This document shows, one piece after another, positions 1-9,568 of a stretch of 64,000 nt of DNA. Position numbers and translations under genes: made by a program. The notes beneath the pieces were generated by a model. That model was not told where the DNA came from, made no database searches, and worked only from the letters and a program-made list of their open reading frames with translations. Within the stretch, counting starts at the first letter, position 1, and each line of letters starts with the position of its first letter. This DNA is from Rhodococcus sp. P-2 (GTDB taxonomy: Bacteria > Actinomycetota > Actinomycetes > Mycobacteriales > Mycobacteriaceae), in contig NZ_CP066779.1 in NCBI RefSeq assembly GCF_016598535.1, positions 5,392,053 to 5,456,052 of the forward strand. Direction: 5' to 3'.

Positions 1-502
1 GCGCCGTGTAGCGCTGCGCGATCACGTCACGCAAGTCGGCAATCCCGACCGGTTCCATCCCGTGCGTGGGCAGGAAGTTCGGAAGTTCCTGCAGCGCAGA
101 CGCATACGCAAGTTCGACCTGGGCGGCGGGAGCTGCCATCGCTGCGTAACTGAGATCGACGACGGGTCCACTCGGCCCCGGTTGGTGGGAGCGGAACATC
201 AACCCGTTCGGCCGCGCGCCGGCGGGCAACGCCACGGTGCTTCGTGAACCCTGCCGGCTGATCAGATACCCCTCGTCTCGTAGGACCGAGTACGAGGACG
301 TGATCGTGGTTCGACTGAGTTCGAGCACCGTCGCAAGTTCACGCTCACTCGGCAGTGCGACCCCCAGCGGAACGCGACCGTCGTGCACGAGCAGGCGGAT
401 ACCGTCGGCAAGCGCACGGTACGCGGGCCTGCGTCCGGACTCTTCCTGCCAGGACCCCAGATCGCGCGCGAGCGAACGGGCACCGAGAACTCGAGTCATC
501 AT
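1..502 (-). CDS. MocR-type GntR/aminotransferase regulator, N-terminal part
   Basis: Only the first 167 codons are inside the window; the gene continues past the left edge. Residues from about 20 to 85 form a GntR-type winged helix (LPSERELATVLELSRTTI, then a VLRDEGYLISRQGS wing). After a linker comes the beginning of a class-I aminotransferase fold (FLPTHGMEPVGIADLRDVIA), as in MocR/PdxR/YczR proteins. These bind PLP and usually control a neighbouring gene, often a divergent membrane protein. The start is the first of two consecutive ATG codons. A short divergent ORF begins 55 bases away, and a palindrome lies between them. The target is unknown. Confidence 0.85.
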   Translation of the reverse strand, partial: MMTRVLGARSLARDLGSWQEESGRRPAYRALADGIRLLVHDGRVPLGVALPSERELATVLELSRTTITSSYSVLRDEGYLISRQGSRSTVALPAGARPNGLMFRSHQPGPSGPVVDLSYAAMAAPAAQVELAYASALQELPNFLPTHGMEPVGIADLRDVIAQRYTA

Positions 503-512
503 GCAGTCCAGT

Positions 513-529
513 ATCGCCAACTTGGCTAT
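513..529. promoter_or_regulatory. Palindrome between MocR gene and small ORF
   Basis: GCCAACTTGGC (516-526) is a perfect palindrome around one central base, with matching A/T pairs further out at 513-514 and 528-529. It lies 11 bases upstream of the MocR-type start, so autoregulation is plausible. No binding evidence exists. Confidence 0.35.
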
Positions 530-557
530 GTAACTCAATGCCAGTCGAGTTGATCAT

Positions 558-794
558 ATGTCCATGACTACCTTCGCGACCCTGATCGGCATCGGACTCT
601 TCGTGGCACTCGTCTACTTCTTCGCACCCGCCGAAGGTGAAGGTACTTACATTCGCGTGGAGCAGTTTCGCCTGGCAGCACCCCTCGGCGGCATCTTCCA
701 CGACGCAACTCCGGACCGCGAGAACAACTCTGTCAGACCTCCATGCGATTGTGATCAGGGGGAAGAATTCACTGATCTCAGTCCAGTTGCGTAA
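558..794 (+). CDS. Small putative membrane protein
   Basis: A 78-residue ORF divergent from the MocR-type regulator. Residues about 5-22 are a hydrophobic helix (FATLIGIGLFVALVYFFA) followed by a polar tail with two cysteines close together (PPCDCD). A second in-frame ATG lies two codons downstream. No ribosome-binding site is obvious and I do not recognise a family. MocR regulators often control a divergent membrane protein (YczE type), but this one is far too short to be YczE. It may be a real small gene or an accidental ORF. Confidence 0.4.
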   Translation: MSMTTFATLIGIGLFVALVYFFAPAEGEGTYIRVEQFRLAAPLGGIFHDATPDRENNSVRPPCDCDQGEEFTDLSPVA

Positions 795-848
795 AACTGG
801 ACTCTTTTCGCACTCAGAAAGTCTCCAGAGAGGTTTCCCTTCCCCTCG

Positions 849-1325
849 ATGGCACTGCCGGCTTCCAAGAAGATTCTCTACATCGATCTCGACAACACCC
901 TCGTCAACTTCCAGTCGGGCATCGATCGCCTGACCGACGGCGTCCGGGAGAAGTACAAGAACGGCCTCGACGAAGCGCCACACATCTTCTCTGGCATGGA
1001 CCCACTCGACGGTGCCATCGACGCCTACCACCAACTGGCGCAGCAGTTCGACACCTACATCCTCTCGACGGCGCCGTGGAAGAACGCCACAGCCTGGCAC
1101 GACAAGGTGCTATGGGTCCAAGAGCACCTCGGAATGGAGGAAGGCAGCGTCGCGTACAAACGTCTGATCCTCTCGCACCACAAGCACCTCAACCGAGGCG
1201 ACTACCTCGTCGACGACCGCGGAGCAAACGGCGCAGATCGATTCGAGGGCGACTGGATCAAGTTCGGCAGCACCGAGTTTCCCGACTGGAAGACCGTCAC
1301 CGCACACTTGTCGAAGCTGGCTTGA
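849..1325 (+). CDS. 5'(3')-deoxyribonucleotidase family protein (HAD)
   Basis: A 158-residue HAD phosphatase of the NT5C type, expected to dephosphorylate (deoxy)nucleoside monophosphates in the cytosol. The nucleophile motif DLDNT covers residues 13-17 (Asp13 nucleophile, Asp15 acid/base). The second motif is LSTAPWKN and the acidic motif is YLVDDRG. It is slightly shorter than eukaryotic NT5C (about 190-200 aa). An AGAGAGG lies 13 bases before the ATG, a rather long spacing. It converges on purA with a strong hairpin between, so the two are separate units although both concern nucleotides. Substrate preference cannot be read from sequence. Confidence 0.82.
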   Translation: MALPASKKILYIDLDNTLVNFQSGIDRLTDGVREKYKNGLDEAPHIFSGMDPLDGAIDAYHQLAQQFDTYILSTAPWKNATAWHDKVLWVQEHLGMEEGSVAYKRLILSHHKHLNRGDYLVDDRGANGADRFEGDWIKFGSTEFPDWKTVTAHLSKLA

Positions 1326-1328
1326 ACA

Positions 1329-1366
1329 CGAAATCCCCGTCCCTGCAGACAGGAACGGGGATTTCG
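1329..1366. terminator. Bidirectional terminator hairpin (nucleotidase / purA)
   Basis: CGAAATCCCCGT (1329-1340) pairs perfectly with ACGGGGATTTCG (1355-1366). A smaller inner pairing sits in the loop. It lies between two convergent genes and the A/T-rich ends give a U-run in both directions. Confidence 0.8.
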
Positions 1367-1376
1367 AGGAATCGAA

Positions 1377-2861
<1,485 letters not shown>

Positions 2862-2935
2862 CTAAGATCGTCGGCAGTGATTCGGACGGCCATTTCGGGG
2901 AAGGGTGGCGAGGTCCCACTACCCGAGAAGAAGTC

Positions 2936-3625
2936 TTGATCGAGCTAGGAGTGGCTTTGACCCCTGTGGTGCTCAAATGTGGCGATTCGCCGGTTCCACT
3001 CCCCCTGGGTGAACTCACGTCGTTCACTGCCCCTGAACTTCCGGAGAAGCAGGACTTCGACGAGGCCCTGTCTCAACTGCAGGTCGTCACCGAACCGCGC
3101 TTGATCGTCGTCGGTAACGACGGCGCGTTTGCCGCGGCTTTGACACGGTTGATGCGACTGGAGCGACTCAACGTCGAACTCGCCTACGTCACCGAGAACA
3201 GGTCCGACGCAACCGACGCGTACAAACTCGCAACGGGTGCGCGAGCTGCGCGCACGGCGTTGAAAGGCACAGTCCACACCGTGCCGCTCATCCGCGACGA
3301 CGCTGGAATCGCGCTGGTAGGTGCGGCAACTGTCACGGGTCCGGCCGATGCCGCAGAATTGATCGGCGAGGCCTACGTCGACGACAACAAACTGTTCTCC
3401 GGCACGGTCCCCGGCATCCGGATAGTGCCGAGTCCCAAGCTCCCCGGCATCAAGGCATCTGTGGATCGCAAGAGTCGCTGGGGCGGGCGACGCTGGCTGG
3501 AAGGCCGAGCCATTCAGCTGGGCTCGCCCGCGGCTCGTCTGGTTCGCGACGGGGTGGCCAACCCACGCGATCTCAAGCGTTCGACCTTCTACCGGCATGA
3601 CAAAACTTGGTTGTTGGTCAGGTGA
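2936..3625 (+). CDS. Conserved actinobacterial protein (Rv0358-like)
   Basis: A 229-residue soluble protein with no signal peptide or membrane segment and no known function. The middle resembles an alpha/beta domain (PRLIVVGNDGAFAAALTRLM), and the C-terminus is basic. Its position, divergent from purA and overlapping an M50 protease gene, matches my recollection of Rv0358 in mycobacteria. The start is uncertain: TTG at 2936 follows GAGAAGAAG, while GTG at 2951 and TTG at 2957 are alternatives. Its last bases overlap the next gene, suggesting coupled translation with the protease. Confidence 0.8.
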   Translation: MIELGVALTPVVLKCGDSPVPLPLGELTSFTAPELPEKQDFDEALSQLQVVTEPRLIVVGNDGAFAAALTRLMRLERLNVELAYVTENRSDATDAYKLATGARAARTALKGTVHTVPLIRDDAGIALVGAATVTGPADAAELIGEAYVDDNKLFSGTVPGIRIVPSPKLPGIKASVDRKSRWGGRRWLEGRAIQLGSPAARLVRDGVANPRDLKRSTFYRHDKTWLLVR

Positions 3626-4392
3626 GAACCGGAGCAGCACGGTCGGCGGTTCGGCCGAGCCCTGTCTTCCTCGGCGTAGTTGCGATCACTGTCATCGCCG
3701 GAGTGGTCGCCTGGAACTCGACGTGGGGTTCAATCGCGGGCCGAGCGGGTGTTTTCGTTCTCGTGGTTGCAGGCTGGGTGGTCACGCTGTGCTTGCACGA
3801 GTTCGCCCATGCGTATCTGGCGTGGCGTCACGGAGACACCGATGTCGAGGCTCGTGGCTACCTGACGCTCAACCCGCTCAAGTACAGCCATCCGATGCTC
3901 TCGATCGGTCTGCCGGTGCTGTTCATCGCATTGGGCGGCATCGGACTTCCCGGCGGCGCCGTGTATCTGCGCACCGGGATGTTTCCGCCCAAGGTGCAGG
4001 CGCGAATATCGCTTGCCGGTCCGTTCACGAACGCCGTCGCCGCGGTGATTCTCCTCGTCGTCATACGTACGTACGGCTCAGCGTCCGAGCACCTGACGTT
4101 CTGGGCCGGCCTCAGCTTCCTTGCCTTCTTGCAGGTCATGGCGACGGTCTTGAACCTGCTCCCAGTCCCCGGTCTGGACGGTTACAACGCGCTGGAGCCC
4201 TATCTCGCACCCAACACACGGCACCAACTCGACCAGTTCAAGCCGTACGGACTGCTCCTGCTGGTTGCACTCTTGTTTGTCCCACAGATCAATGTCGTCT
4301 TCTTCGACGCGATCTACTGGATCTTCGAATTGAGCGGTGTGTCCGACTACTACGCCATGCTCGGTAACGCCCTCATGCGTTTTTGGACGTGA
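3622..4392 (+). CDS. Site-2-protease-like M50 membrane metalloprotease
   Basis: An integral membrane zinc protease of the S2P/M50 family (Rv0359-like), 256 residues. The zinc motif HEFAH is at residues 59-63 within a membrane helix (VVTLCLHEFAHAYLAW). The third ligand is expected in NLLPVPGLDG, the family's PxPxxDG signature. About five to six hydrophobic segments are visible, with no PDZ or CBS domain. The chosen GTG overlaps the upstream stop as GTGA; TTG at 3607 would add five residues. Members cleave membrane-embedded substrates, often anti-sigma factors, but the substrate here is unknown. The coupled Rv0358-like protein could be a partner. Confidence 0.88.
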   Translation: MRTGAARSAVRPSPVFLGVVAITVIAGVVAWNSTWGSIAGRAGVFVLVVAGWVVTLCLHEFAHAYLAWRHGDTDVEARGYLTLNPLKYSHPMLSIGLPVLFIALGGIGLPGGAVYLRTGMFPPKVQARISLAGPFTNAVAAVILLVVIRTYGSASEHLTFWAGLSFLAFLQVMATVLNLLPVPGLDGYNALEPYLAPNTRHQLDQFKPYGLLLLVALLFVPQINVVFFDAIYWIFELSGVSDYYAMLGNALMRFWT

Positions 4393-4462
4393 TCGAGTGC
4401 GCTGGAGGAGACTCGTGAGAGTCTGACATTTCAGACATTCATTCTTCTTCAGGGGAGCATCG

Positions 4463-4951
4463 ATGATTGCGACGTCATTTCAGTCCGGCGGAGTGGAGTA
4501 CACCCTCACGCGGGCCGAGATTCGACACGTGGAAGCACTGATCGACTTGCTCGCCGACGACCCGATCGGCAGCACTCGGGAGACGACCAACCCCGAAGCC
4601 CGAACGATCTACGAGGACGCGTTCAAGCGAATCGACGAAGATCCGGCTCAACTCCTCGTCACCGTTCTGGTCGGCGACGCGGTAATCGGCACCATGCAAT
4701 TGACCTTCATTCCGGGTATGAGCCGAATGGGGGCGACACGACTGCAGATCGAAGCTGTTCGCGTCCACGAGGATTACCGGAGCAAGGGCATCGGCAGTTC
4801 GATGATCCGCTGGGCCTGCGAAGAAGGCGCCCGGCGCGGCGCTTTCCTGGCGCAGCTCACCTCGGATCAAACTCGCAAGGAAGCTCACGACTTCTACGAG
4901 CGTCTCGGATTTGTCGCCTCCCATGTCGGGTTCAAGAAGTCACTGAGCTGA
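4463..4951 (+). CDS. GNAT-family N-acetyltransferase
   Basis: A 162-residue single GNAT domain. The acetyl-CoA pyrophosphate loop is RSKGIG after the beta-strand LQIEAVRVHEDY, and the C-terminal AHDFYERLGFVASHVGFKK is the typical last strand-helix. The ATG has AGGGGAGC upstream. The acceptor substrate cannot be inferred. It is a single gene closed by a strong hairpin. Confidence 0.9.
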   Translation: MIATSFQSGGVEYTLTRAEIRHVEALIDLLADDPIGSTRETTNPEARTIYEDAFKRIDEDPAQLLVTVLVGDAVIGTMQLTFIPGMSRMGATRLQIEAVRVHEDYRSKGIGSSMIRWACEEGARRGAFLAQLTSDQTRKEAHDFYERLGFVASHVGFKKSLS

Positions 4952-4987
4952 CGCCCAGCCAACCACCCAGACTCCCAAACGCAGGCC

Positions 4988-5021
4988 CGAGCACCGGGGC
5001 ACGACTGTGCCCCGGTGCTCG
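4988..5021. terminator. Bidirectional terminator hairpin (GNAT / HNH gene)
   Basis: CGAGCACCGGGGCAC (4988-5002) and GTGCCCCGGTGCTCG (5007-5021) form a perfect 15-bp stem with a GACT loop between convergent genes. It lacks a long U-run, as is common for actinobacterial terminators. Confidence 0.85.
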
Positions 5022-5040
5022 CGTCTTCAGTTGGTTCAGT

Positions 5041-6279
5041 TCAGGCCGCGGTGGGTGGGCTGTTCCCGCCGATCGGCTGTTGATACGGGTCGATCGACAT
5101 CGGCCGATAGAACACCGACTTCCGATCCGGGCCGATCTCCACTCTCCATTCCGTGTGGTGCAGTGTCCGGTGATGGTGGCCGCACAACAAGATCAGATTG
5201 TCGAGATCTGTTGGGCCACCGTCGTTCCAGTGAACGATATGGTGGGCGTCGCACCATCCCGATGGTGTCCCGCGCCCCGGAAACGCGCACCCGCCATCAC
5301 GAACTGCCAACGCCCGCCGCTGCGGCACCGTCGCGGTTCTGGCTTCCTTACCGCGGTCGAGCGGAACACCATTCTCATCCAACAAGATCCGCGTGACCGT
5401 GCAGTCGCAGGCGAGCATCCGGGCCGTGTCGATACTGATCGGGCCCACCCAATCCGTCCACGCAAACCCCAACTCCTCAGTGGACGGCAACATATCTTTC
5501 AATGCTTTGAGGTCGGTCATGTCTTTCGCACTCGCGGTGACCGTGATGTGCGGTTTCACCCCACCTTCGATCGGACCCAACCCCGCCCGCTCATACCGGC
5601 GCAACATTTCGCAGAACCCGTCCGCCCGTCGTAATGCCGGCGTGCGGGTGTCTTTGACGCCGTCCTTCTCCGGTGTCGGAGCCGACAGGCTCGACAGCAA
5701 CGTGATCAACCGCGCCCCGTTGATCGCATCCACATCACCCTTCACCGTGACCCGCCCGTACAGGCCTTTCGAGGCGTAGAACTCGTTACGTTCGGAATCC
5801 TCGCCGACCGGAACTCCGTCCTCGCGCTTGCCGTACTGCTTCTCGATCCGCCGGATCGCCGCCCGCACCGCATCACAATCCGCGATGTTCTTCGACGCCA
5901 ATCCCAACAGGATCCCGCGCGCCTTGTCCACATCGGCCGGGGTCATGTTCTTCGGCGGATGCTGACAAAACGACGCCACCTGCCGGGCCTTCAACGCATC
6001 CACGTCACCCCGATGAAACGCATCGCCCACCACGGGTTCGAGCATCAACAACCGCGCCAACCCGACCAGCAGACTGCACTCACCGATCTCCAGATTCGTC
6101 GACCCGTGCAACCACTGCGCGATCGCCCGAAAACCCTTCCCACCGAGAACCTCACGGGAAAACATCTCCACGATCAGCAACACCAACCGTGACTGCAACT
6201 CGTGCCGGACACGCACCAGATCCAGAACCTCACCCTTGAGGTCCTCACCATCCAGCTGCCACGCTTCCCGACTGGCCAT
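5041..6279 (-). CDS. 13E12-repeat / DUF222 protein with HNH endonuclease domain
   Basis: A 412-residue protein with an N-terminal helical DUF222 region (about 1-290) and a C-terminal HNH nuclease fold (about 315-395). The motif reads CAFPGRG, CDAHHIVHW, then DNLILLCGHHH, giving the His-Asn-His triad and zinc-binding cysteines. This family is multi-copy in mycolata (REP13E12 proteins) and behaves like a mobile or dispersed family. Its biological role is unsettled. The start is ATG at 6279 with no Shine-Dalgarno, and a -10-like TAAACT 6 bases before it suggests a leaderless transcript. A LexA-like box overlaps the promoter. Confidence 0.92.
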   Translation of the reverse strand: MASREAWQLDGEDLKGEVLDLVRVRHELQSRLVLLIVEMFSREVLGGKGFRAIAQWLHGSTNLEIGECSLLVGLARLLMLEPVVGDAFHRGDVDALKARQVASFCQHPPKNMTPADVDKARGILLGLASKNIADCDAVRAAIRRIEKQYGKREDGVPVGEDSERNEFYASKGLYGRVTVKGDVDAINGARLITLLSSLSAPTPEKDGVKDTRTPALRRADGFCEMLRRYERAGLGPIEGGVKPHITVTASAKDMTDLKALKDMLPSTEELGFAWTDWVGPISIDTARMLACDCTVTRILLDENGVPLDRGKEARTATVPQRRALAVRDGGCAFPGRGTPSGWCDAHHIVHWNDGGPTDLDNLILLCGHHHRTLHHTEWRVEIGPDRKSVFYRPMSIDPYQQPIGGNSPPTAA

Positions 6280-6292
6280 ACCGAAAGTTTAA

Positions 6293-6308
6293 TCGAACAT
6301 ACTTTCGA
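6293..6308 (-). promoter_or_regulatory. LexA/SOS-type box upstream of 13E12 gene
   Basis: TCGAAC-ATAC-TTTCGA matches the actinobacterial SOS box TCGAAC-N4-GTTCGA with one mismatch. It sits immediately upstream of the -10-like TAAACT (6291-6286, minus strand), where LexA would block RNA polymerase. Several M. tuberculosis 13E12 genes are known DNA-damage-induced LexA targets, which supports the assignment. Confidence 0.6.
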
Positions 6309-6372
6309 TAACCAGAGACATAACGGACAACTTCAAGAAGGCCCACAGCTCGAGAGCTGTTGAAATGCATCG

Positions 6373-6879
6373 CTATTCGCGCTGACGTCCACGCGATTCG
6401 TTGACAGAGACTCGCAACTCGCCGAGCGGCACTTCACGCCCCGACTCACTGCGGACCTCGACGCGAACGGGCTCACCGGTAGCGTCGTCCGCCACCGCCA
6501 GCGGTCCACCCTTTCCGCCGTGCAGGTACTTGTCACCCCACTGCATCAGCGCAAGAACCGCCGGCAGCAAGTCACGACCCTTCTCGGTGAGCACGTACTC
6601 GTGCCGCGTCCGCTTTCCAGGCTCCTTGTACGGCACACGCTCGAAGAGGCCCGCCTCCGTGAGCTCCTTCAGCCTCGCCGACGCCACCGCCTCGGTAATG
6701 CCGACCCGCGACGCGAAGTCGTCGAAACGAGTTGTGCCGTAGTAGGCCTCTCGCAAAATCAGCATGGCGGAGCGAGTGCCGACCACTTCCATGGCCCGCC
6801 CGATCGAACAGTGCGTGGCCCGCCAGGCGTCGCGATCTTCGAGCACCCCGGTCAGTCGTACAGCGTCCATGAGTTTCAC
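6373..6879 (-). CDS. HxlR-family winged-helix transcriptional regulator
   Basis: A 168-residue HxlR regulator. After a short N-terminal segment with the family's conserved cysteine (THCSIGRAMEVVGTRSAML), a winged helix follows (FDDFASRVGITEAVASARLKEL). The C-terminal extension of about 50 residues is longer than in minimal HxlR proteins. ATG at 6879 is used; the ATG three codons later is an alternative. It is divergent from an MFS exporter with an inverted repeat at the shared promoter, so it most likely represses that exporter in response to a small ligand. Confidence 0.9.
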   Translation of the reverse strand: MKLMDAVRLTGVLEDRDAWRATHCSIGRAMEVVGTRSAMLILREAYYGTTRFDDFASRVGITEAVASARLKELTEAGLFERVPYKEPGKRTRHEYVLTEKGRDLLPAVLALMQWGDKYLHGGKGGPLAVADDATGEPVRVEVRSESGREVPLGELRVSVNESRGRQRE

Positions 6880-6892
6880 AATACCCCCTGGC

Positions 6893-6932
6893 TTGCCATA
6901 ACCATAGCCAGAGTCTAGATTGCTGACTATGG
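6893..6932 (+). promoter_or_regulatory. MFS promoter with overlapping inverted repeat; probable leaderless start
   Basis: TTGCCA (6893-6898), a 17-base spacer and TAGATT (6916-6921) make a good promoter whose start point falls at the ATG at 6929. CCATAGCCAG (6902-6911) and CTGACTATGG (6923-6932) form a 10-bp inverted repeat with one mismatch, spanning the spacer, the -10 and the start codon. It is a probable operator for the divergent HxlR protein. Confidence 0.55.
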
Positions 6933-8344
6933 AACTTCATAGCCAGCCGGTGCGGACCGGACCCCTTCTCGCGATACTGTCGGGGGCGCCGTTCGTCGCC
7001 AGCCTCGACCTCTTTGTGGTCAACGTGGCCTTCGGCGACATCGCCAAGAGCTACCCGGGTCACTCGCTCGGTGAGTTCAGTTGGATCCTCAACAGCTACG
7101 CGATCGTCTACGCCGCGCTGTTGATCCCCCTCGGACGCTGGGCGGACAGGATCGGACACAAACGCGCCTTCATCGCCGGTCTCGCACTGTTCACCCTCGC
7201 CAGCGCCGCCTGCGCCTTCAGTCCGTCACTGTGGGCGCTGGTGGCTTTCCGCATCGTCCAGGCGGTCGGCGCCGCGGCGCTCACCCCGGCCAGCCTCGGC
7301 CTCCTGATCAGTGCCCTCCCGGCTGCGAAACGTCAATCCGGCGTGCGCATCTGGGCGGCGGCCGGTGCGGCTGCCGCGGCATTCGGCCCCGTCGTGGGCG
7401 GCATTCTCGTCGAGGCGTCGTGGCGCTGGGTCTTCCTGATCAACGTTCCGGTGGGGATCGTGTTGCTCTACTTGGCAGTCCGACTCGTACCGGACACGAC
7501 CCACAAGGACCCCGATGCCGGGATCGACGTCGTCGGCGCTGCCCTGCTCACAGTCGGAGTCGGCTCCCTTGCACTGGCACTCGTGCAAGGACCTGACTGG
7601 GGGTGGACCGACAGTCGCGTTCTGATCGCCTTCGCGGTGGCCGCCGTGACACTACTCTCGTTCTGGTGGAGCAACTCTCGTCACCGAACTCCGTTGATTG
7701 CTCCGGATCTTCTGAAGATCCGCTCATTTGCCTGGTCCAACGTCACCGCCATTCTGTTCAGCGCAGCGTTCGCCGCCGGCCTGCTCTCGAACATCCTCTG
7801 GCTGCAAGAAGTTTGGGGATACTCGGCATTGCGTACCGGCTTCGCCGTCTCACCGGGTCCGCTTCTGGTTCCGCTGTTCGCCATCGCCGGTGGATCGCTT
7901 TCGCGCAAGTACTCGGCCGGTCGCGTCGCCGCACTCGGCAGCCTTCTGTGGGCCGTCGGAACGGTATTGGTCCTCGTCTCGGTCGATACGACGCCCAACT
8001 ACGCGACCGGACTTCTTCCAGGCTGGATCATCGCCGGGATCGGTGTCGGTCTTGCCCTGCCGACCATTCTGTCGCAGGCCACGGCGGATCTGGCACCGGC
8101 TCGATCGGCCACCGGTAGTGCAATCGTCAGCATGAGCCGACAGATCGGAACCGTTCTCGGCGTGAGCGTTCTGATCGCGGTTCTCGGCTCTGCTGTCGAC
8201 TACGACACCTTCCGCCAGGCCTGGTGGGTGATCTTCGCCGTCGCGCTCGCGTCTGCTCTGGCATCGCTGGGAATGACACCTGCGACCACACCCACCCCAG
8301 TTGTCCCTGCTGAATCCGCCGTCCCTGAAAGGAATTTGTCATGA
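6929..8344 (+). CDS. MFS drug exporter, DHA2 (14-TMS) type
   Basis: A 471-residue proton-driven efflux pump of the EmrB/QacA group. Motif A is GRWADRIGHKRAF, and motif C is recognisable in AAAFGPVVGGILVE. The ATG at 6929 is preferred over the TTG at 6920 because the promoter predicts transcription starting there. The reading frame ends in ATGA, overlapping the thiolase start, so the two are translated together. Together with the divergent HxlR gene this looks like an inducible resistance or export module; the substrate is unknown. Confidence 0.92.
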   Translation: MELHSQPVRTGPLLAILSGAPFVASLDLFVVNVAFGDIAKSYPGHSLGEFSWILNSYAIVYAALLIPLGRWADRIGHKRAFIAGLALFTLASAACAFSPSLWALVAFRIVQAVGAAALTPASLGLLISALPAAKRQSGVRIWAAAGAAAAAFGPVVGGILVEASWRWVFLINVPVGIVLLYLAVRLVPDTTHKDPDAGIDVVGAALLTVGVGSLALALVQGPDWGWTDSRVLIAFAVAAVTLLSFWWSNSRHRTPLIAPDLLKIRSFAWSNVTAILFSAAFAAGLLSNILWLQEVWGYSALRTGFAVSPGPLLVPLFAIAGGSLSRKYSAGRVAALGSLLWAVGTVLVLVSVDTTPNYATGLLPGWIIAGIGVGLALPTILSQATADLAPARSATGSAIVSMSRQIGTVLGVSVLIAVLGSAVDYDTFRQAWWVIFAVALASALASLGMTPATTPTPVVPAESAVPERNLS

Positions 8345-9510
8345 GAGACGCAGTTATCGTCGAAGCCGTTCGCACTCCGATCGGCAAGGGAAAGGCGAAC
8401 GGCGCCCTGCACGGCATCAACGCCGTCGACCTCCTCGCCCACAGCCTCACAGCGGTAGTCGAACGCACCGGAATCGATGCAGCGCTGATCGACGACGTCA
8501 TCGGTGGTGCGGTAAGCCAAGTCGGTGAACAGAGCCAGAATGTCACTCGCACTGCTCTTCTCGCCGCCGGCTACCCCGAGTCGGTGCCGGGAACCACCGT
8601 CGACCGCCAGTGTGGAAGTAGCCAACAAGCAGTTCATTTTGCCGCTCAGGGCGTTATTGCCGGTGCATACGACATCGTTGTCGCGGCCGGAGTCGAGTCC
8701 ATGAGCCGAGTGCCGATGGGCTCGAGCAGCATCGGGCGCGAATCGCTCGGCGTGGGTTTCGAAGAGCGCTATCCGGACGGTCTGGTACCGCAGGGCATCA
8801 GCGCCGAATTGATCGCCGCCAAGTGGGGACTGAGCCGCACCCAACTCGACGAGTTCTCGGCGTCGAGTCATCGGAAAGCCGCGCTGGCAACCGAAAGTGG
8901 GTACTTCACCAAGGAACTCGCAACTCTCCCGCAGCTGTCGGTCGACGAGGCCATCCGCCCCGGCACCACCGTCGAGACCCTTGCCGGCCTACGGACCGCC
9001 TTCGAGTCCGACTATTACGCACAGCGATTCCCACAGATCGACTGGTCCATCACCGCAGGCAACAGCAGCCCCCTTTCGGACGGCAGTTCGGCGGTGATGA
9101 TCACGACCAGTGAAATCGCCGCGAAACTCGGACTCACCCCGAAGGCACGGTTGCACAGTTTCGCGGTCGCGGGCGACGATCCGCTGTACATGCTCACCGC
9201 GGTCATCCCCGCTACGCAGAAGGTCCTGGCCCGTGCGGGTTTGACGGTCTCGGACATCGATCTGTTCGAGGTCAACGAAGCCTTTGCCCCAGTGGTCCTC
9301 TCGTGGGCAGCAGACACCGGCGTCGACCTGTCCAAGGTGAACGTCCACGGCGGTGCCATCGCGCTCGGCCACCCACTAGGCGGCAGTGGAACGCGGATCA
9401 TGACCACCCTGGTCAACGCCATGGAACAGCGCGGCGCGCGCTACGGACTCCAGACCATGTGCGAGGCAGGCGGGTTGGCCAACGCGACCATCCTGGAACG
9501 CTTGGGCTGA
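8341..9510 (+). CDS. Acetyl-CoA acetyltransferase / thiolase
   Basis: A full-length 389-residue thiolase. Nucleophile Cys91 (DRQCGSSQQAVHFAAQ), His344 (GHPLGGSG) and Cys374 (MCEAGG) are all present. It condenses or cleaves acyl-CoA thioesters in the cytosol. The active-site helix reads CGSSQQAV rather than the CGSGLQAV of biosynthetic PhaA thiolases, which suggests a degradative or FadA-like role. The ATG overlaps the MFS stop by four bases. Coupling a thiolase to a drug-type exporter under an HxlR promoter is unusual; perhaps the pump handles an acyl or aromatic acid. Confidence 0.93.
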   Translation: MRDAVIVEAVRTPIGKGKANGALHGINAVDLLAHSLTAVVERTGIDAALIDDVIGGAVSQVGEQSQNVTRTALLAAGYPESVPGTTVDRQCGSSQQAVHFAAQGVIAGAYDIVVAAGVESMSRVPMGSSSIGRESLGVGFEERYPDGLVPQGISAELIAAKWGLSRTQLDEFSASSHRKAALATESGYFTKELATLPQLSVDEAIRPGTTVETLAGLRTAFESDYYAQRFPQIDWSITAGNSSPLSDGSSAVMITTSEIAAKLGLTPKARLHSFAVAGDDPLYMLTAVIPATQKVLARAGLTVSDIDLFEVNEAFAPVVLSWAADTGVDLSKVNVHGGAIALGHPLGGSGTRIMTTLVNAMEQRGARYGLQTMCEAGGLANATILERLG

Positions 9511-9517
9511 GCACTCT

Positions 9518-9568
9518 CCCCGATGGACGGCATTCCGACATCAGTGACCGAGTGCCGTCCATTCGGGG
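9518..9568. terminator. Bidirectional terminator (thiolase / methyltransferase)
   Basis: CCCCGATGGACGGCA (9518-9532) pairs with TGCCGTCCATTCGGGG (9553-9568) with one bulged base. The right arm lies inside the last codons of the convergent methyltransferase gene. Confidence 0.65.
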
